In this document: positions 54,254 through 64,000 of the stretch, piece by piece
Position numbering within the stretch: position 1 is the stretch's first letter
Layout of the letters: each line of letters starts with the position of its first letter
Assembly (NCBI GenBank): GCA_026214975.1
Contig: CM047815.1
Coordinates: forward strand, 61,139,852-61,203,851
Reading direction: 5' to 3'
Source of the DNA: Gentiana macrophylla
Taxonomy: Eukaryota; Streptophyta; Magnoliopsida; Gentianales; Gentianaceae
DNA: 64,000 bases
Translations under genes and position numbers: made by a program
Notes under the pieces: model-generated
The model's database searches: none
Told to the model about the DNA's origin: nothing
Seen by the model: only the letters and a program-made list of their open reading frames with translations

Positions 54254-55990
54254 TGTTGGTCCCTTGGAAAGGCTAACACAAGTTTAGATGGGGGGGGTGA
54301 ATAAACTTGTCACCAAAAACTTTCCCTAAGCTAGATTTTAAACAAATTATGGTTCAGTTAAACTTGTGTGGAGTTAAGCTGACTGCGCTGAGTTCAAGTC
54401 AAACTGACTTAACCAAAACTGAGTCAACCGGCAGCGAATATGATTCTAGCCTTTTTCTTGATCTTGTTATTCTTTTATGAAAACTGAGTGTGGTAAACTG
54501 AATTCTGATGAATGTCAGTTTGTGAACTGTATAACAATCAATTATCAAAATGCTATAAGTAAATGCTGAGTAAATAAATGCATAAAGTAAATAAGCCAAA
54601 TATTATAGAGGTTCCTGGTGGTGTAATCCTGTACGTCCTCTCTTCCCCTGTGGTGCGGAGGAAAATTCCACTAGAACTTCTTGAGGTGAACTATTACAAA
54701 AAGTCCTAAACAATAGTCCTTGGCTAATCCCTAGCTTCACTATCTAAACAGTTGTAGAACAGGTAGAATTGATGTTCTTCAAATGCTTGAACACTGGTCC
54801 TTAGAGGGTTGAATTGCCTCTTCACCAGCTACCACCACAAACACAGTCTGCCCGACTGCCTGTAACAACTGTCCTTGGCAAAACCTTCATGGTTTGCTTC
54901 ACAGTCTAAACCTTTGATATAGAATCAAAGTTGGGTTGAGAATCAATGAATTGATTCTTGTTTGTGGTTCTTCAAATTGTCTGATTCTTGATAAATTCTT
55001 TGTAGCTTGAACACTTGAAGAAATTCTAGATATGATCTTGTTATAGCGCAGAGATGATAGCAATTCGAATAAAAAGCCTAATGCACAAAAATGCTTGTAA
55101 ATCTGTTAAATCTTCGTATTTGACCCTTGGTGCAAAGTCCTCTATTTATAGTGTGAGTTCCAACGTTCATTTGGCTTGATTTCGAATTGCATCAACGTCT
55201 ATCTTGTAACGGATATATATTTTCTGACCGTTCTGCTGTGTCAGTAACTCAACCAATGAAATTGCTTCCTTTGTAACGTTCTAATGTACTATCAGTTTAT
55301 CGGATGACTAACACATAAAACTGAGTTTCCTTATCAGTTTTATACTGAGATTAACACTTTTCTGTTTCTTGACTGACTTGGAGCATTAACTGAGATTTTT
55401 CTCTTCTTTAAATATCAGTACTCCAGTTTTTCATCTGATTGTAATTGACTTAATCAGAGTACACCATGACTCATTATCTTCTAAGAATTCATTGTCCTTA
55501 TGATTCTTAGGCCTTCATACAAGATCCATAAAGTCAGTTCAGGTTACCACAAGCTTGCCTGAAGTCTTACTTTACAGTCTCGACGTAGTCTTCATAACTG
55601 AGTTTGAACCTCGGTTCTTGAGTCTTCAGAATCGAGTCCGTGACCTCGTTCTTGATTCTTCTAAATAAGCCAACTGAGTTTGTAGCCCTCAGTGAACTTA
55701 TCTTCTTCAGTTTCATATAGGTGTAGTCTGAGTCAGTCTGTTTATCTTGAAGATTTCCAGTTTTCTAAACGACTTCCAGTTTTCAGTTTTACGACACACT
55801 AACTATTACAGTGCTTATCTGATGTAACTTATACAAATATCAGACTCTAGTAAAGCCTAAACATTCAGTTCTAGACATTTTTTAGCTTTTCACTATAACA
55901 GCTAGCTTCAGCACTTCATCAATGAGGTTAAGGTAGTACTTTGAATAATTATAATGAATTATCGTCAAAACATTAAAAAAATTTCCAACA
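54254..55990 (-). mobile_element. Solo LTR in Tork gag, same family as 5779-7432, 1737 bp
   Basis: TGTTGGTCCC...TTTCCAACA with TSD ATATT. It shares with 5779-7432 the GGGGGGGTGAATAAACTT block, GGTGGTGTAATCCTGT, and the minus TATA box CTATAAATAGA (55151-55141). No interior. Confidence 0.88.
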
Positions 55991-56257
55991 ATATTACTTG
56001 ATCTTAGGAATATTGATGTTAAAATTGCAGATGAAGATGCAGCCCTAATCCCATTGGTGTCATTACCAAGTTCATATGAAAACTTTGTGCAGTCCTTCAT
56101 AGTTGGGAAGGATACAGTGGCTTTAGAGGATGTGAGGGCAGCCTTACATGCCAGGGAGCTAAGACACAAGGCAGTAGGGACAGACAATCAGGCTACTGGA
56201 CTAGTAGTCAGCAGCAGCAGGAAAGGATATGGACAGTAGTCTGGGAAGAAGAAATCC
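55991..56257 (+). pseudogene. gag: Tork gag, C-terminal part
   Basis: Continues LLDLRNIDVKIADEDAALIP, SLPSSYENFVQSFIVGKDTV and ALEDVRAALHARELRHKAVG, the second half of the UBN2-type gag core, to a TAG at 56237-56239. The frame carries on beyond the stop into the zinc knuckle. Length and order are normal for Tork. Confidence 0.88.
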
Positions 56258-56641
56258 ATGAAGTCCAAAGTTCCTAAAGCCACAGATGTATGTAATTACT
56301 GTAAGGAGCAGGGACATTGGAAGTCCAATTGTCCAAAGAAGAGAAGGCGGCAGGAGAGCAATTCAGGCACAGCAGTTATGGCTGCTGAGCATTCTGATGA
56401 GGATCTGGTTCTAGTGGCTGGTGATTCAACACATCATGCTGGTGTTTGGATCCTATATTCTGGAGCATCCGATCATATTTGTCCCCATAGGGAGTGGTTT
56501 TCTACTTATGAGCAGATAGATGGTGGTCATATTTCTATGGCAAACAGCAAGGTCTATAAAATAGTGGGAATTGGCTCAGTCAAGTTGAGGACAGGGGATG
56601 GTAGATTCTGCATACTGAAAGATGTTAGACATGTTCCATAG
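56258..56641 (+). pseudogene. pro: Tork zinc knuckle and protease, active-site Asp lost
   Basis: CNYCKEQGHWKSNC is a CX2CX4HX4C nucleocapsid knuckle at residues 12-25, followed by a basic KKRRRQES. The protease block reads WILYSGASDHICPHREWF, where LDSGASDH is expected, so the catalytic Asp is Tyr (GAT to TAT). SMANSKVYKIVGIGSVKLRT and FCILKDVRHVP follow, then TAG at 56639-56641. With the Asp lost the protease cannot work even if the stops were read through. Confidence 0.9.
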
Positions 56642-57484
56642 ATGACCAGGAATTTGGTATCTCTTAGTCTACTGGACATCAAGGGGTTCAATTTCAAGGG
56701 AGAAGGTGGAGAGTTGAATGTCTACAAAGATTTAGATGTGGTCCTCAAAGGTATCAAGAAGGGAACCTTGTATATATTACAAGGCTCTACTGTATCTGGC
56801 TTTGCTGTTGTGGCATCCTTGGTAGTTCATCAGTCACAGCAGACTCAGTTGTGGCACATAAGACTTGGTCACATGGGTGAAAAAGGAATGCAAGTCCTTT
56901 CTTCAACAGGTTTTCTTGAGGGATATAAGGTCAAGAATCTAGACTTTTGTGAGCACTGTGTGTTTGGGAAGCAACATAGAAGCAAGTTCTCAGCAGGCAT
57001 ACACAGTACAAAGGCATCACTTGATTATATTCATTCTGATTGCTGGGGTCCATCAAAGGTGGAATCATTGGGTGGTCACAGATATTTTGTGTCATTCATA
57101 GATGACTATTCAAGAATGAATTGGGTGGTGATGATGAAACATAAAAGTGAGGCATTCAACAATTTCAAGCAGTGGAAGGCTCTAGTGGAAAATCAGACAG
57201 GCAAGAAAATCAAAAGGCTCAGAACAGATAATGGTCTGGAATTCTGCTGGTCAGAGTTTGATACATTATGCAAGGATGGGGGTATTGCCAGACATCGTAC
57301 TGTCAGGAATACACCTCATCAGAATGGTGTAGCTGAAAGGATGTATCAAAATCTTCTAGAGAGGGCAAGATGTATGCTCTCTAATGCTAGTTTATCAAGG
57401 AGATTTTTGGCAGAGGCTGTAACCACATCATGCTACTTAATCAACATGAGTCCTCACAGGGATCAATCTCAAGACACCATTTGA
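56642..57484 (+). pseudogene. pol: Tork pre-integrase and integrase core
   Basis: In frame with the protease: NLVSLSLLDIKGFNFKGEGG, then the zinc-binding part LWHIRLGHMGEKGMQVLSST...CEHCVFGKQHR (HX4H-like and CXXC), then the core. Catalytic residues are present: HSDCWGP (about residue 132), RTDNGLEF (about 195) and NGVAERM (about 231); the last two keep the D-35-E spacing. YFVSFIDDYSRMNWVVMMKH is intact. The frame ends at 57484 by a frameshift; TPFEMWSGKPAD continues in another frame. Confidence 0.92.
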
Positions 57485-58343
57485 GATGTGGTCAGGCAAG
57501 CCTGCTGACTAATCAGTTCTAAGGGTTTTTAGAAGCATAGTTTACTATCATGTGAATGAAGGGAAGCTGGAACCAAGGGCCAAGAAAGGAGTGTTTGGGG
57601 GGTATGGTGATGGAGTTAAGGGTTATAGAATTTGGTCATCAGTAGAGTCCAGGGTCATACTCAGTAGAGATATAGTCTTTGATGAAAATTTTATGATTAA
57701 CTCATCAGTGGGGAGGTCTTCTGAATCTGAAACCAGTGCTGAATCTGAGGGGGCTAAGAAACAGGTGGAGCTTCAAGTGGAGTCAGCTGATATGCAACAA
57801 TCAGTTGATCCAAGTCAGCACTCATCTGATCTGGTTGCTGAACTAGAGTCTGATCCAAGCCAGTCTGCTGAACAAAGATCAGTAGAGCATCAAACAGGGA
57901 ACATTGGTCAGCAGAGTATAGCCGTCAGCAGGGCTAGAAGATCAAATGTTGGGATGCCTCCCAAGAGGTATGATTTTGATTATATGGTTGGATATGCACT
58001 TCAAGTTGCAGAAGAAGTGGATGGTTTTGAACCTTCTACTTATAGGGAAGCAGTGACATGTTCTGAATCATCTCAATGGCAGGCTTCCATGGGAGATGAA
58101 ATGGAGTCATTATTGAAGAATCAGACTTGGAATCTAGCTAAACATCCAGCTGATAGGAGAGTTGTTACTTGCAAGTGGATCTTCAAAAAGAAGGAAGGAA
58201 TGACTAAAGCGGAAGGGGTCAAGTATAAGGCACATTTGGTTGCAAGAGGGTTCAGTCAGAAAGAAGGGGTAGACTTTGATGAGATATTCTCACCAGTAAT
58301 CAGACACACCTCAATCAGAGTGTTACTAGCAATGGTGGGATAG
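57485..58343 (+). pseudogene. pol: Tork integrase C-terminus, linker and RT N-terminal part
   Basis: FEMWSGKPAD, a TAA, and SKGF mark the broken join. From 57552: KGVFGGYGDGVKGYRIWSSV and SRDIVFDENFM (copia GKGY block), a Ser/Glu/Gln-rich linker, RRSNVGMPPKRYDFDYMVGY, then RT: YREAVTCSESSQWQASMGDE, MESLLKNQTWNLAKHPADRR, CKWIFKKKEGMTKAEGVKYK, AHLVARGFSQKEGVDFDEIF and SPVIRHTSIRVLLAMV. TAG at 58341-58343. Confidence 0.9.
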
Positions 58344-59037
58344 CCGAATCTTGAACTTGAGCAGTTAGATGTGAAGACAACATTTCTACATGGTGAGGCA
58401 AGATAAGGAGATATACATGACTCAGCCAGAGGGATTTCAAGTTCCTGGCAAGGATGACTTTGTGTGCAAGTTAAAGAAGTCCTTGTATGGACTAAAGCAA
58501 GCTCCTAGAGAGTGGTCTAAAAGGTTTGACACTTACATGATCCAGCTGGGTTATAACAGGTGTCCATATGACTGTTGTGTATATCACAGTCAGCTGAAAG
58601 ATGGATCACATATCTATCTTGTCCTGTACGTGGATGATATGTTGATAGCTGCTGAAAAGAAGTCTGATATTCAAAATCTAAAGAACCTTCTCAATGCTGA
58701 GTTTGAAATAAAAGATTTGGGTGCAGCCAAAAAGATTTTGAGGATGGAGATCTGGAGAGATAGGAGTCAAAAGAAGTTGTTCTTGTCTCGACAGGGTTAT
58801 ATTCAGAAGATATTGGCCAGATTTGGCATGTCTGGTGCAAAACCAATAGATACTCCTATGTCGTCTAATGTTCATTTGTCTGTTAATGCTTCACAATCAG
58901 CAGAGGAGAAGGAGTATATGTCAAAATTTCCCTATGCTATTGCAGTTGGTAGTCTGATGTATGCCATGGTGTGCACTGGGCCTGATCTGGCTCAGGCAGT
59001 CAGTGTTGTCAGCAGGTTCATGGCTCAACCTGGAAAG
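58344..59037 (+). pseudogene. pol: Tork reverse transcriptase, C-terminal part
   Basis: LELEQLDVKTTFLHGE (first catalytic Asp), a frameshift near 58390, then EIYMTQPEGFQVPGKDDFVC, KLKKSLYGLKQAPREWSKRF and the catalytic YVDD at 58627-58638. LLNAEFEIKDLGAAKKILRM, LSRQGYIQKILARFGMSGAK and AVGSLMYAMVCTGPDLAQAV, typical of the Tork lineage, are intact. Cut at 59037 by the second LARD-like insertion; resumes at 63938. Confidence 0.92.
59033..59037. repeat. Target site duplication GAAAG/GAAAA (left)
   Basis: GAAAG here, GAAAA at 63933-63937, one substitution apart. Confidence 0.75.
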
Positions 59038-60357
59038 TGTTAGGAAGTATATGCGGGAACGCAGCGGAATTCAAAAATTTATTTCCTTTTAACCAGGATC
59101 GACTTCGTTTAAGCAATAAACAAATAAGTAGTAGACGGTGAATACCTTGCTTGATCTAAAGATCGACGCTCTGGCCGTCTAAGGAGAGTAGCGATGCACG
59201 GACCCGCCCAAGTGTTCGGCCTCTACCGGTGATCCACACGAACAGCCCGCCAGAATCCCACCATGGATTGCTACAAAAAAATCCAATTGCTAGACCGGCC
59301 TTTTCTCTCTCTAATCTCTCTCTAAGAAGCTCTCTATTTTTCACAAGAACTATTAGCTCTTGGAATTGTGATGTACAAAAGAGCTAGTCAAGCCTCCCTA
59401 TTTATAAGAGATGTGGCGCCCCCTATGTATCTCAATCTGATTGGGAGAAGCTTCCTAGTAGATTGGGGAGAAAGAAAACATTTTCCTAATAAAATATGGA
59501 AAGTATCTTTTATTGATTTATCTCATTTAATATTCAATATCTTATATTAAATATATTTCTAAGATATAATTGACAATATCTTATATTGAATATATCTTTA
59601 TTTTATTACCATAAATCTATTTTCCAAAAATCAATTAATATCCAATATTAATATTATGGTAATCTTATTAATTAAATTTCATAATCCAAGTGTATCTTAT
59701 ACATAATGATATATGCGCCCCTATAGCCAATATTTTGGCATCCAGAATCTTCTTTAATTAATATATGCTATGATTAATTAATTTGCAAAATACACATATA
59801 TCATATATATATATTTTCTACATACACATACATTATGGCTAGGGGAAACCTCAATAGTGTCAAAGCATAACAATCCACACTGTGGTGCCATGAAGACTCC
59901 AGTCCTAAGGATAATTACACAACCGTCACATAGCATGACACTTAACAGTGTAAGTACGCATTCTCTAATACACGTCCACGTACAGTCTAAGTGTCTCTAC
60001 GCTTCGATAGACGAGATCTATCCATGCCCTTAAAGACAGAAGACATCTAATATGTGCTAGCTTGTTTGTACTATCAATGCCCTGTTTAATAGTACATAAG
60101 CCTAGAGACATTTAAGTATCAAACTTATTAAAGTGGTTAGAGATCTCATCAACCATAATCGCCTATCAAGGTTTCTCTATCACAGTTTAATACTAAGGAC
60201 GTTATCATATAACAATTCATAATTGGTTCTTTAAAAGAACAAACATATGACAACAGAAAAGTCATTTAATATATGTATAAACATAAAAAAATAGTAGAAA
60301 TGATCCGACCCGGTCGGATCCGGTCAACCCGATTTGGTTTAGGACACTATTTCAACA
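59038..60357 (-). repeat. Downstream LTR of LARD-like copy 2, deleted inside
   Basis: Compared with 44380-46245, sequence is missing between ACATACATTAT and GGCTAGGGG near 59833. TATA-like CTTATAAATAGGG on minus at 59408-59396. Confidence 0.82.
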
Positions 60358-63300
60358 ATCTCCCACTTGTCCTAAAGCCAATCACTCGTACACACAAGAC
60401 CAAGTTGAAACACAAGAATCCCGTGCAATACTCACAACCAGCCCTAGCCGTGAATGGATCACTATCCGTGGGGACTCAGACTATCTTCATATCATGTTTC
60501 AAATGACCAAGTCAAAAGGAACCGCCTCAACACACACATGAATCTCTGACGAGACCCTGGTCCTTGCTTCAAGCAATGAAACCACTTACTATATCAGCTA
60601 TATAGAAAAGGGGGAAGAACCGTATAAGGTTCAGGAATAAACCTCATAGACTCATGTGTAATGCTCGGCTAGCCTTCCAAGGGCACACTCTTGTGCTTTG
60701 GCTAAGTTGTAGAATTTATAGTGACCCATAGCCAAGAACATTTCCACTCAACGTATCACTTAATCAAAGTGATCGCAAACCTGCATTGTAGCTCCCACTC
60801 GCCGCCATAAGACTCAAGATATACGTCTCAGATAACTATATTTATCTGATTCCAAGTTTTGATAAACTAGGAAACCATCCTTAACTCGTTTAAGGATATT
60901 CTCGACATTCACCAGATTTACTTTCATACTTGCTCATGAATCTTCATGGACTATGAACTTATGGCATTACTTTTATGATGGTTCCTATCACAGTAGCAAA
61001 GGAAACCTTTCATAAGCATCACCTTTCACCTTATCTTTAGGACTAACATCCTAACAAAGATAGATCTTGAGAACACCAGCTAGCAGTATCTCCTGTCGCG
61101 ATCTATGCTAAACTCTTTTAGCATCACATCTATACAGGTAAACTATAATCTAACAACAATTAAATCTATCATTATAGACTCTTATTTCCAAAAATAAGAA
61201 CTGTTAATCCAAGTGCTTTCGTAAAGACCTTGAACTGCCAAACATTAATTGATTGTGACATAGGGTGATAATTCCCGAGAGAGATATCCAATACCTTACT
61301 CAAAAATCATAACACGCTCTTACTATCCATATTGCATATTAAGCATATCCCTTCTTTTGACTAAATCAAAATCCTTTGATTATAAAACAAAGAAATCGTC
61401 TACAGAAACTTGTTCGAGTCCATAAATGGATCTCGTGGGCTCACATATCATGTTATCGTCTGTGAACATCGGGATGTTTGCCCAAAGTCTTCAACACTAT
61501 TATATAGCCATGATACGAAGTTATCACAAGCATAGTCTAAATAGAGCTAGGCTCAGCAGGCAGCATAAGGATAATTACAAGGTTTACACCTCGTACCCTT
61601 CAGCCGTCGGTATAGCCTTATGGTAATCATATTACTATCCACGTCAGCCTTTCAGGAACATTCCATCTAGGTAAGACATACTAGGTTCACAACCTGGTTG
61701 TCACTGATGGAATCTAATTCAGATATTATGGCTCCTGGCCATATCTCTCAATCTCGCCTTTCAAACATTCCTTCATAAGTCGTGAGATAATCATTCTTCA
61801 AGATGAACATACCAGCAGCCTTTTCAGGCTTGAGGTTATCCACAGACTTACAAAACTTTTGTGTGCACTGAGCAGTGTTGTACACCTCATCACTATGTGG
61901 CGTCTTCTCATGTTCTTTTGGTTGAATATCTCCTTGTGGTTCTCAAACTACCTTTGAGATCTAAATTTACTCCCACTGTTTCTTTTGGAAGAAACACTTC
62001 CTCTAGAAGACAGCATGTTTGGAGACAAACATTTTGCTCCGTAGACAAGTAAATAATATCCAGCGTGCTAGCTAAGATATTCCACAAAGCTGCATATGTC
62101 GTACTAGGCTCCAAGCCTCTCTGACTTTTCCTATGACAACTTCAAATCATCGGTTAAGATAGATTCGACATTATCCCCTTCCATATCTAATATGGAATTT
62201 ATTCAACCTTTATTACTTGGAACTTGGTTAAGTATATGTATTGTATAAGGGAACTGTCTCGAAACACGTAAGGGATACCATGCATGGCCTACGTCACACC
62301 TTTATCATAAAAAGTGTAGTTTCCATTTTAGAAGCACAATCTAATTGCGTATCCAAAAATGGCATCCTTCAAGGGGGAATCTTATTCCTTTTTTAGACAA
62401 CATCTGAAACTCCCTTCAGGTATTAATTACCTCAATCCAATTGAAGATTAATTCCTAAGTAGTTCATCAATCTCATGTTCGTATTAGCTCAAACTTTTCG
62501 GGCTTTCCGAATTTCTCACTTCACTGAGTACACTTGACTATTTCTAAAAATAGTCACAGAGAGAAATAAACAATTACTTACGGCATTAATTGTCATAAGC
62601 CAACAAACATCGGTATGCTTAGGCTTTAGAATTTTTTTCTAGATTTTATAACCTTTTCATATAAGGGTATTTTAGTCATCTTTAGACAAGATACGTATCA
62701 CTCACATGATTCATAATCACATGGTTCAGACATTATCTGAATGACATTTGATTATACGTTTCTCTTCCAGAGAGTCGACATCTAGAACAACCACAAATAT
62801 CAAGGACAATTGCCATACTATTTTACTTGGTTGAGATTCCATCACATATATCGATTATATAGTGACATCGTTCTGGTATGTTAGATTCGGTGAACATTCA
62901 ACTTTATCAGAACAACATTTATTTCTTACAATTGAATATGTCTACTAAATCCTAACAAACAACTGAACTCGTGTTCTTCATAAGAATCGGAATGCAATAA
63001 CATGTATTTAGCTCCTTTGTCAATTTACCAGACTCAGAAAACAAAGCCGAAAATGTTGCAAAGTTTGCTTCACTTTCGTATCTTTGTTTATTCCGCATTT
63101 AATCCTTCTAATTTAATCATACTCATAAGATATCATATATCTAAGAGTTGACTTGAACTTAAATGGATTTATCTCAACACACATGTCTAGAATAAAGACT
63201 TCGATAAGATCTCTTATTTTAAACACATGCCTTAACTTCATTTTTAATCCTTCAAGCACTTGTAAATATTTCTTAGTGTAGTCTTCATAAGACTTAAGAA

Positions 63301-63750
63301 GATCACAAGAGCTATGACTTTAATTTCCTTTCATAAAAAAAATCTAAAGTTTATTAAATAGTTTATTTAACCTTTTGAATCGTATTCAAAACATTGACTA
63401 TTTAATTAACCTTTAAGCAATGATCAAAGAATTAAGTCAATACTTAAATCTTACAATTTTGAAAACAACCTTTCCAAAATTCGATGCGGTCATTCTTATT
63501 CAACGTTTGAATCATCGTATGACAGAATGATCATATTGGATCGTATCCAATATATGTTTAATTCGTTGAAACTCATTTCAAGTGATTCAATCATATCACG
63601 AGCTTCCGTTTTTAATTAATAATTAAAGTCTTGGAGCACTGCATCAATTATGTAGTCTCCTAGTCTTTAACTACTATAACGGGGTTGCTCGTGTCATTGC
63701 TTATTTTAAAAGGGATTAAAATTACGTAACCATACTTGAGAACGTTTATA
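60358..63750 (-). other. Interior of LARD-like copy 2, no recognisable genes
   Basis: Collinear with 46246-49600. A polypurine-like CCAAGTGGGAGAT on minus (60370-60358; CAAGTGTGAGAT in copy 1) precedes the LTR. The short frames shared by both copies (for example near 61426-61626 and 61908-62114) differ at many amino acids and use non-ATG starts, so they are not supported as genes. Confidence 0.7.
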
Positions 63751-63932
63751 TATCACAGTTTAATACTAAAAACATTATCATATAACAATTCATAATTGGT
63801 TCTTTAAAAGAAAAAAATATATGACAACAGAAAAGCCATTTAATAAATGTATAAACATAAAGAAATAGTAGAAATGATCCGACCCGGTCGGATCCGGTCC
63901 AACCCGATTGGGTTTAGGACACTATTTCAACA
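63751..63932 (-). repeat. Remnant of the upstream LTR of LARD-like copy 2
   Basis: ATCACAGTTTAATACTAAAA to TTTCAACA, matching the ends of the other LTRs (for example 53467-53646). Confidence 0.85.
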
Positions 63933-63937
63933 GAAAA
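63933..63937. repeat. Target site duplication GAAAA (right)
   Basis: Pairs with 59033-59037; the original Tork codons there read GGA AAA GAA. Confidence 0.75.
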
Positions 63938-64000
63938 GAACATTGTAAAGCTATGAAATGAATGTTCAGGTACCTTAGGGGTACAGCTGATGTTGGTCTC
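63938..64000 (+). pseudogene. pol: Tork pol resuming at the RT/RNase H junction
   Basis: EHCKAMK, a TGA where Trp is expected, then MFRYLRGTADVGL, matching the block that follows VSRFMAQPGK in Tork elements. It runs out of the window. Confidence 0.88.

Larger units (their letters stand above)
59038..63932 (-). mobile_element. Non-coding LTR element (LARD-like), copy 2, internally deleted, 4895 bp
   Basis: Same TGTTAGG...TTTCAACA ends as copy 1. The left LTR (59038-60357) lacks about 550 bp near 59833. The interior 60358-63750 matches 46246-49600 of copy 1. It then joins directly to the last ~180 bp of the other LTR (63751-63932), so the primer site, leader and most of that LTR are deleted. 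No genes. Confidence 0.82.
43940..64000 (+). mobile_element. Tork/Tnt1-like Ty1/copia element with three nested insertions, right end outside the window
   Basis: The 5' LTR begins TGTTATAG and, across a 9.3-kb insertion, ends TTATAACA at 53764 (553 bp without the insertion). The tRNA-iMet-type primer site, gag, zinc knuckle, protease, integrase and RT follow in copia order. Removing the insertions at 44380-53646, 54254-55990 and 59038-63932 plus one TSD each restores continuity. The 3' LTR lies beyond 64000. Confidence 0.88.

Overview
This window looks like nuclear DNA of a flowering plant, probably a eudicot, from a repeat-rich intergenic or heterochromatic region. No intact host gene is recognisable. 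Nearly all of the 64 kb is LTR retrotransposon sequence inserted into other retrotransposons. The reading frames carry typical plant Ty3/gypsy (Tat/Retand and Athila) and Ty1/copia (Tork/Tnt1-like) domains, and almost all are broken by stops, frameshifts, deletions or later insertions. The species cannot be named from the sequence.

Layout. (1) 1-4690: debris of a Tat/Retand gypsy element on the minus strand (RNase H, extra RNase H and integrase at 4690-2580). Beside it on the plus strand lie two broken extra ORFs (1-731 coiled coil; 1689-2484 plant-transposon-type domain with a TATA box). (2) 4691-7437: LTR fragments and a solo LTR (5779-7432) with a perfect 5-bp target duplication. (3) 7438-9286: a ~195-bp tandem array split by a ~780-bp terminal-inverted-repeat element, then an (AT)n tract. 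(4) 9287-20850: a full-length but decayed Retand-type element with both LTRs, TSD TATAT, gag-pol on plus, an antisense extra ORF on minus, a 75-bp tandem repeat, and a solo LTR (12858-14555) inside its reverse transcriptase. (5) 20851-22554: microsatellites and unassigned sequence. (6) 22560-41873: an outer Athila-type LTR pair (TSD GCTGT) enclosing a second, related Athila element (about 24307-38389). The inner copy has a decayed gag-pol but two intact downstream ORFs (132 and 498 codons). The 498-codon ORF has a gene-like layout: TATA box, leader, possible leader intron, ATG. (7) 41879-43939: unassigned sequence with one 53-codon ORF. (8) 43940 to the right edge: a Tork-like copia element. 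Two copies of a minus-strand, apparently non-coding LTR element (44380-53646 and 59038-63932) and one solo LTR (54254-55990) have inserted into it. Removing the insertions and one TSD copy restores its reading frames.

How the parts relate. The order of events can be read from the nesting. The Tork copy predates its three passengers, the Retand copy predates the solo LTR in its RT gene, and the outer Athila copy was rearranged with the inner one. The host sequence before all these events would have been about 7438-9286 joined to 20856-22554 and then to 41879-43939.

Most notable signals. (a) The outer Athila leader holds a fossil that reads as tRNA-Asp 5' half, then a degenerate tRNA 3' end with CCA, then a few bases of cDNA, folding back into a second primer binding site. 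(b) Dense clusters of GGACG-NN-CGTCC boxes sit before the TATA box of every Athila LTR and also before the internal TATA box of the 498-codon ORF. (c) A two-hairpin motif follows the stop codons of both pol and the 132-codon ORF. (d) The leader of the non-coding element next to its primer binding site is a run of stem-loops. (e) A second polypurine-like motif lies at a fixed distance of ~1.01 kb from the true PPT in both Athila copies.
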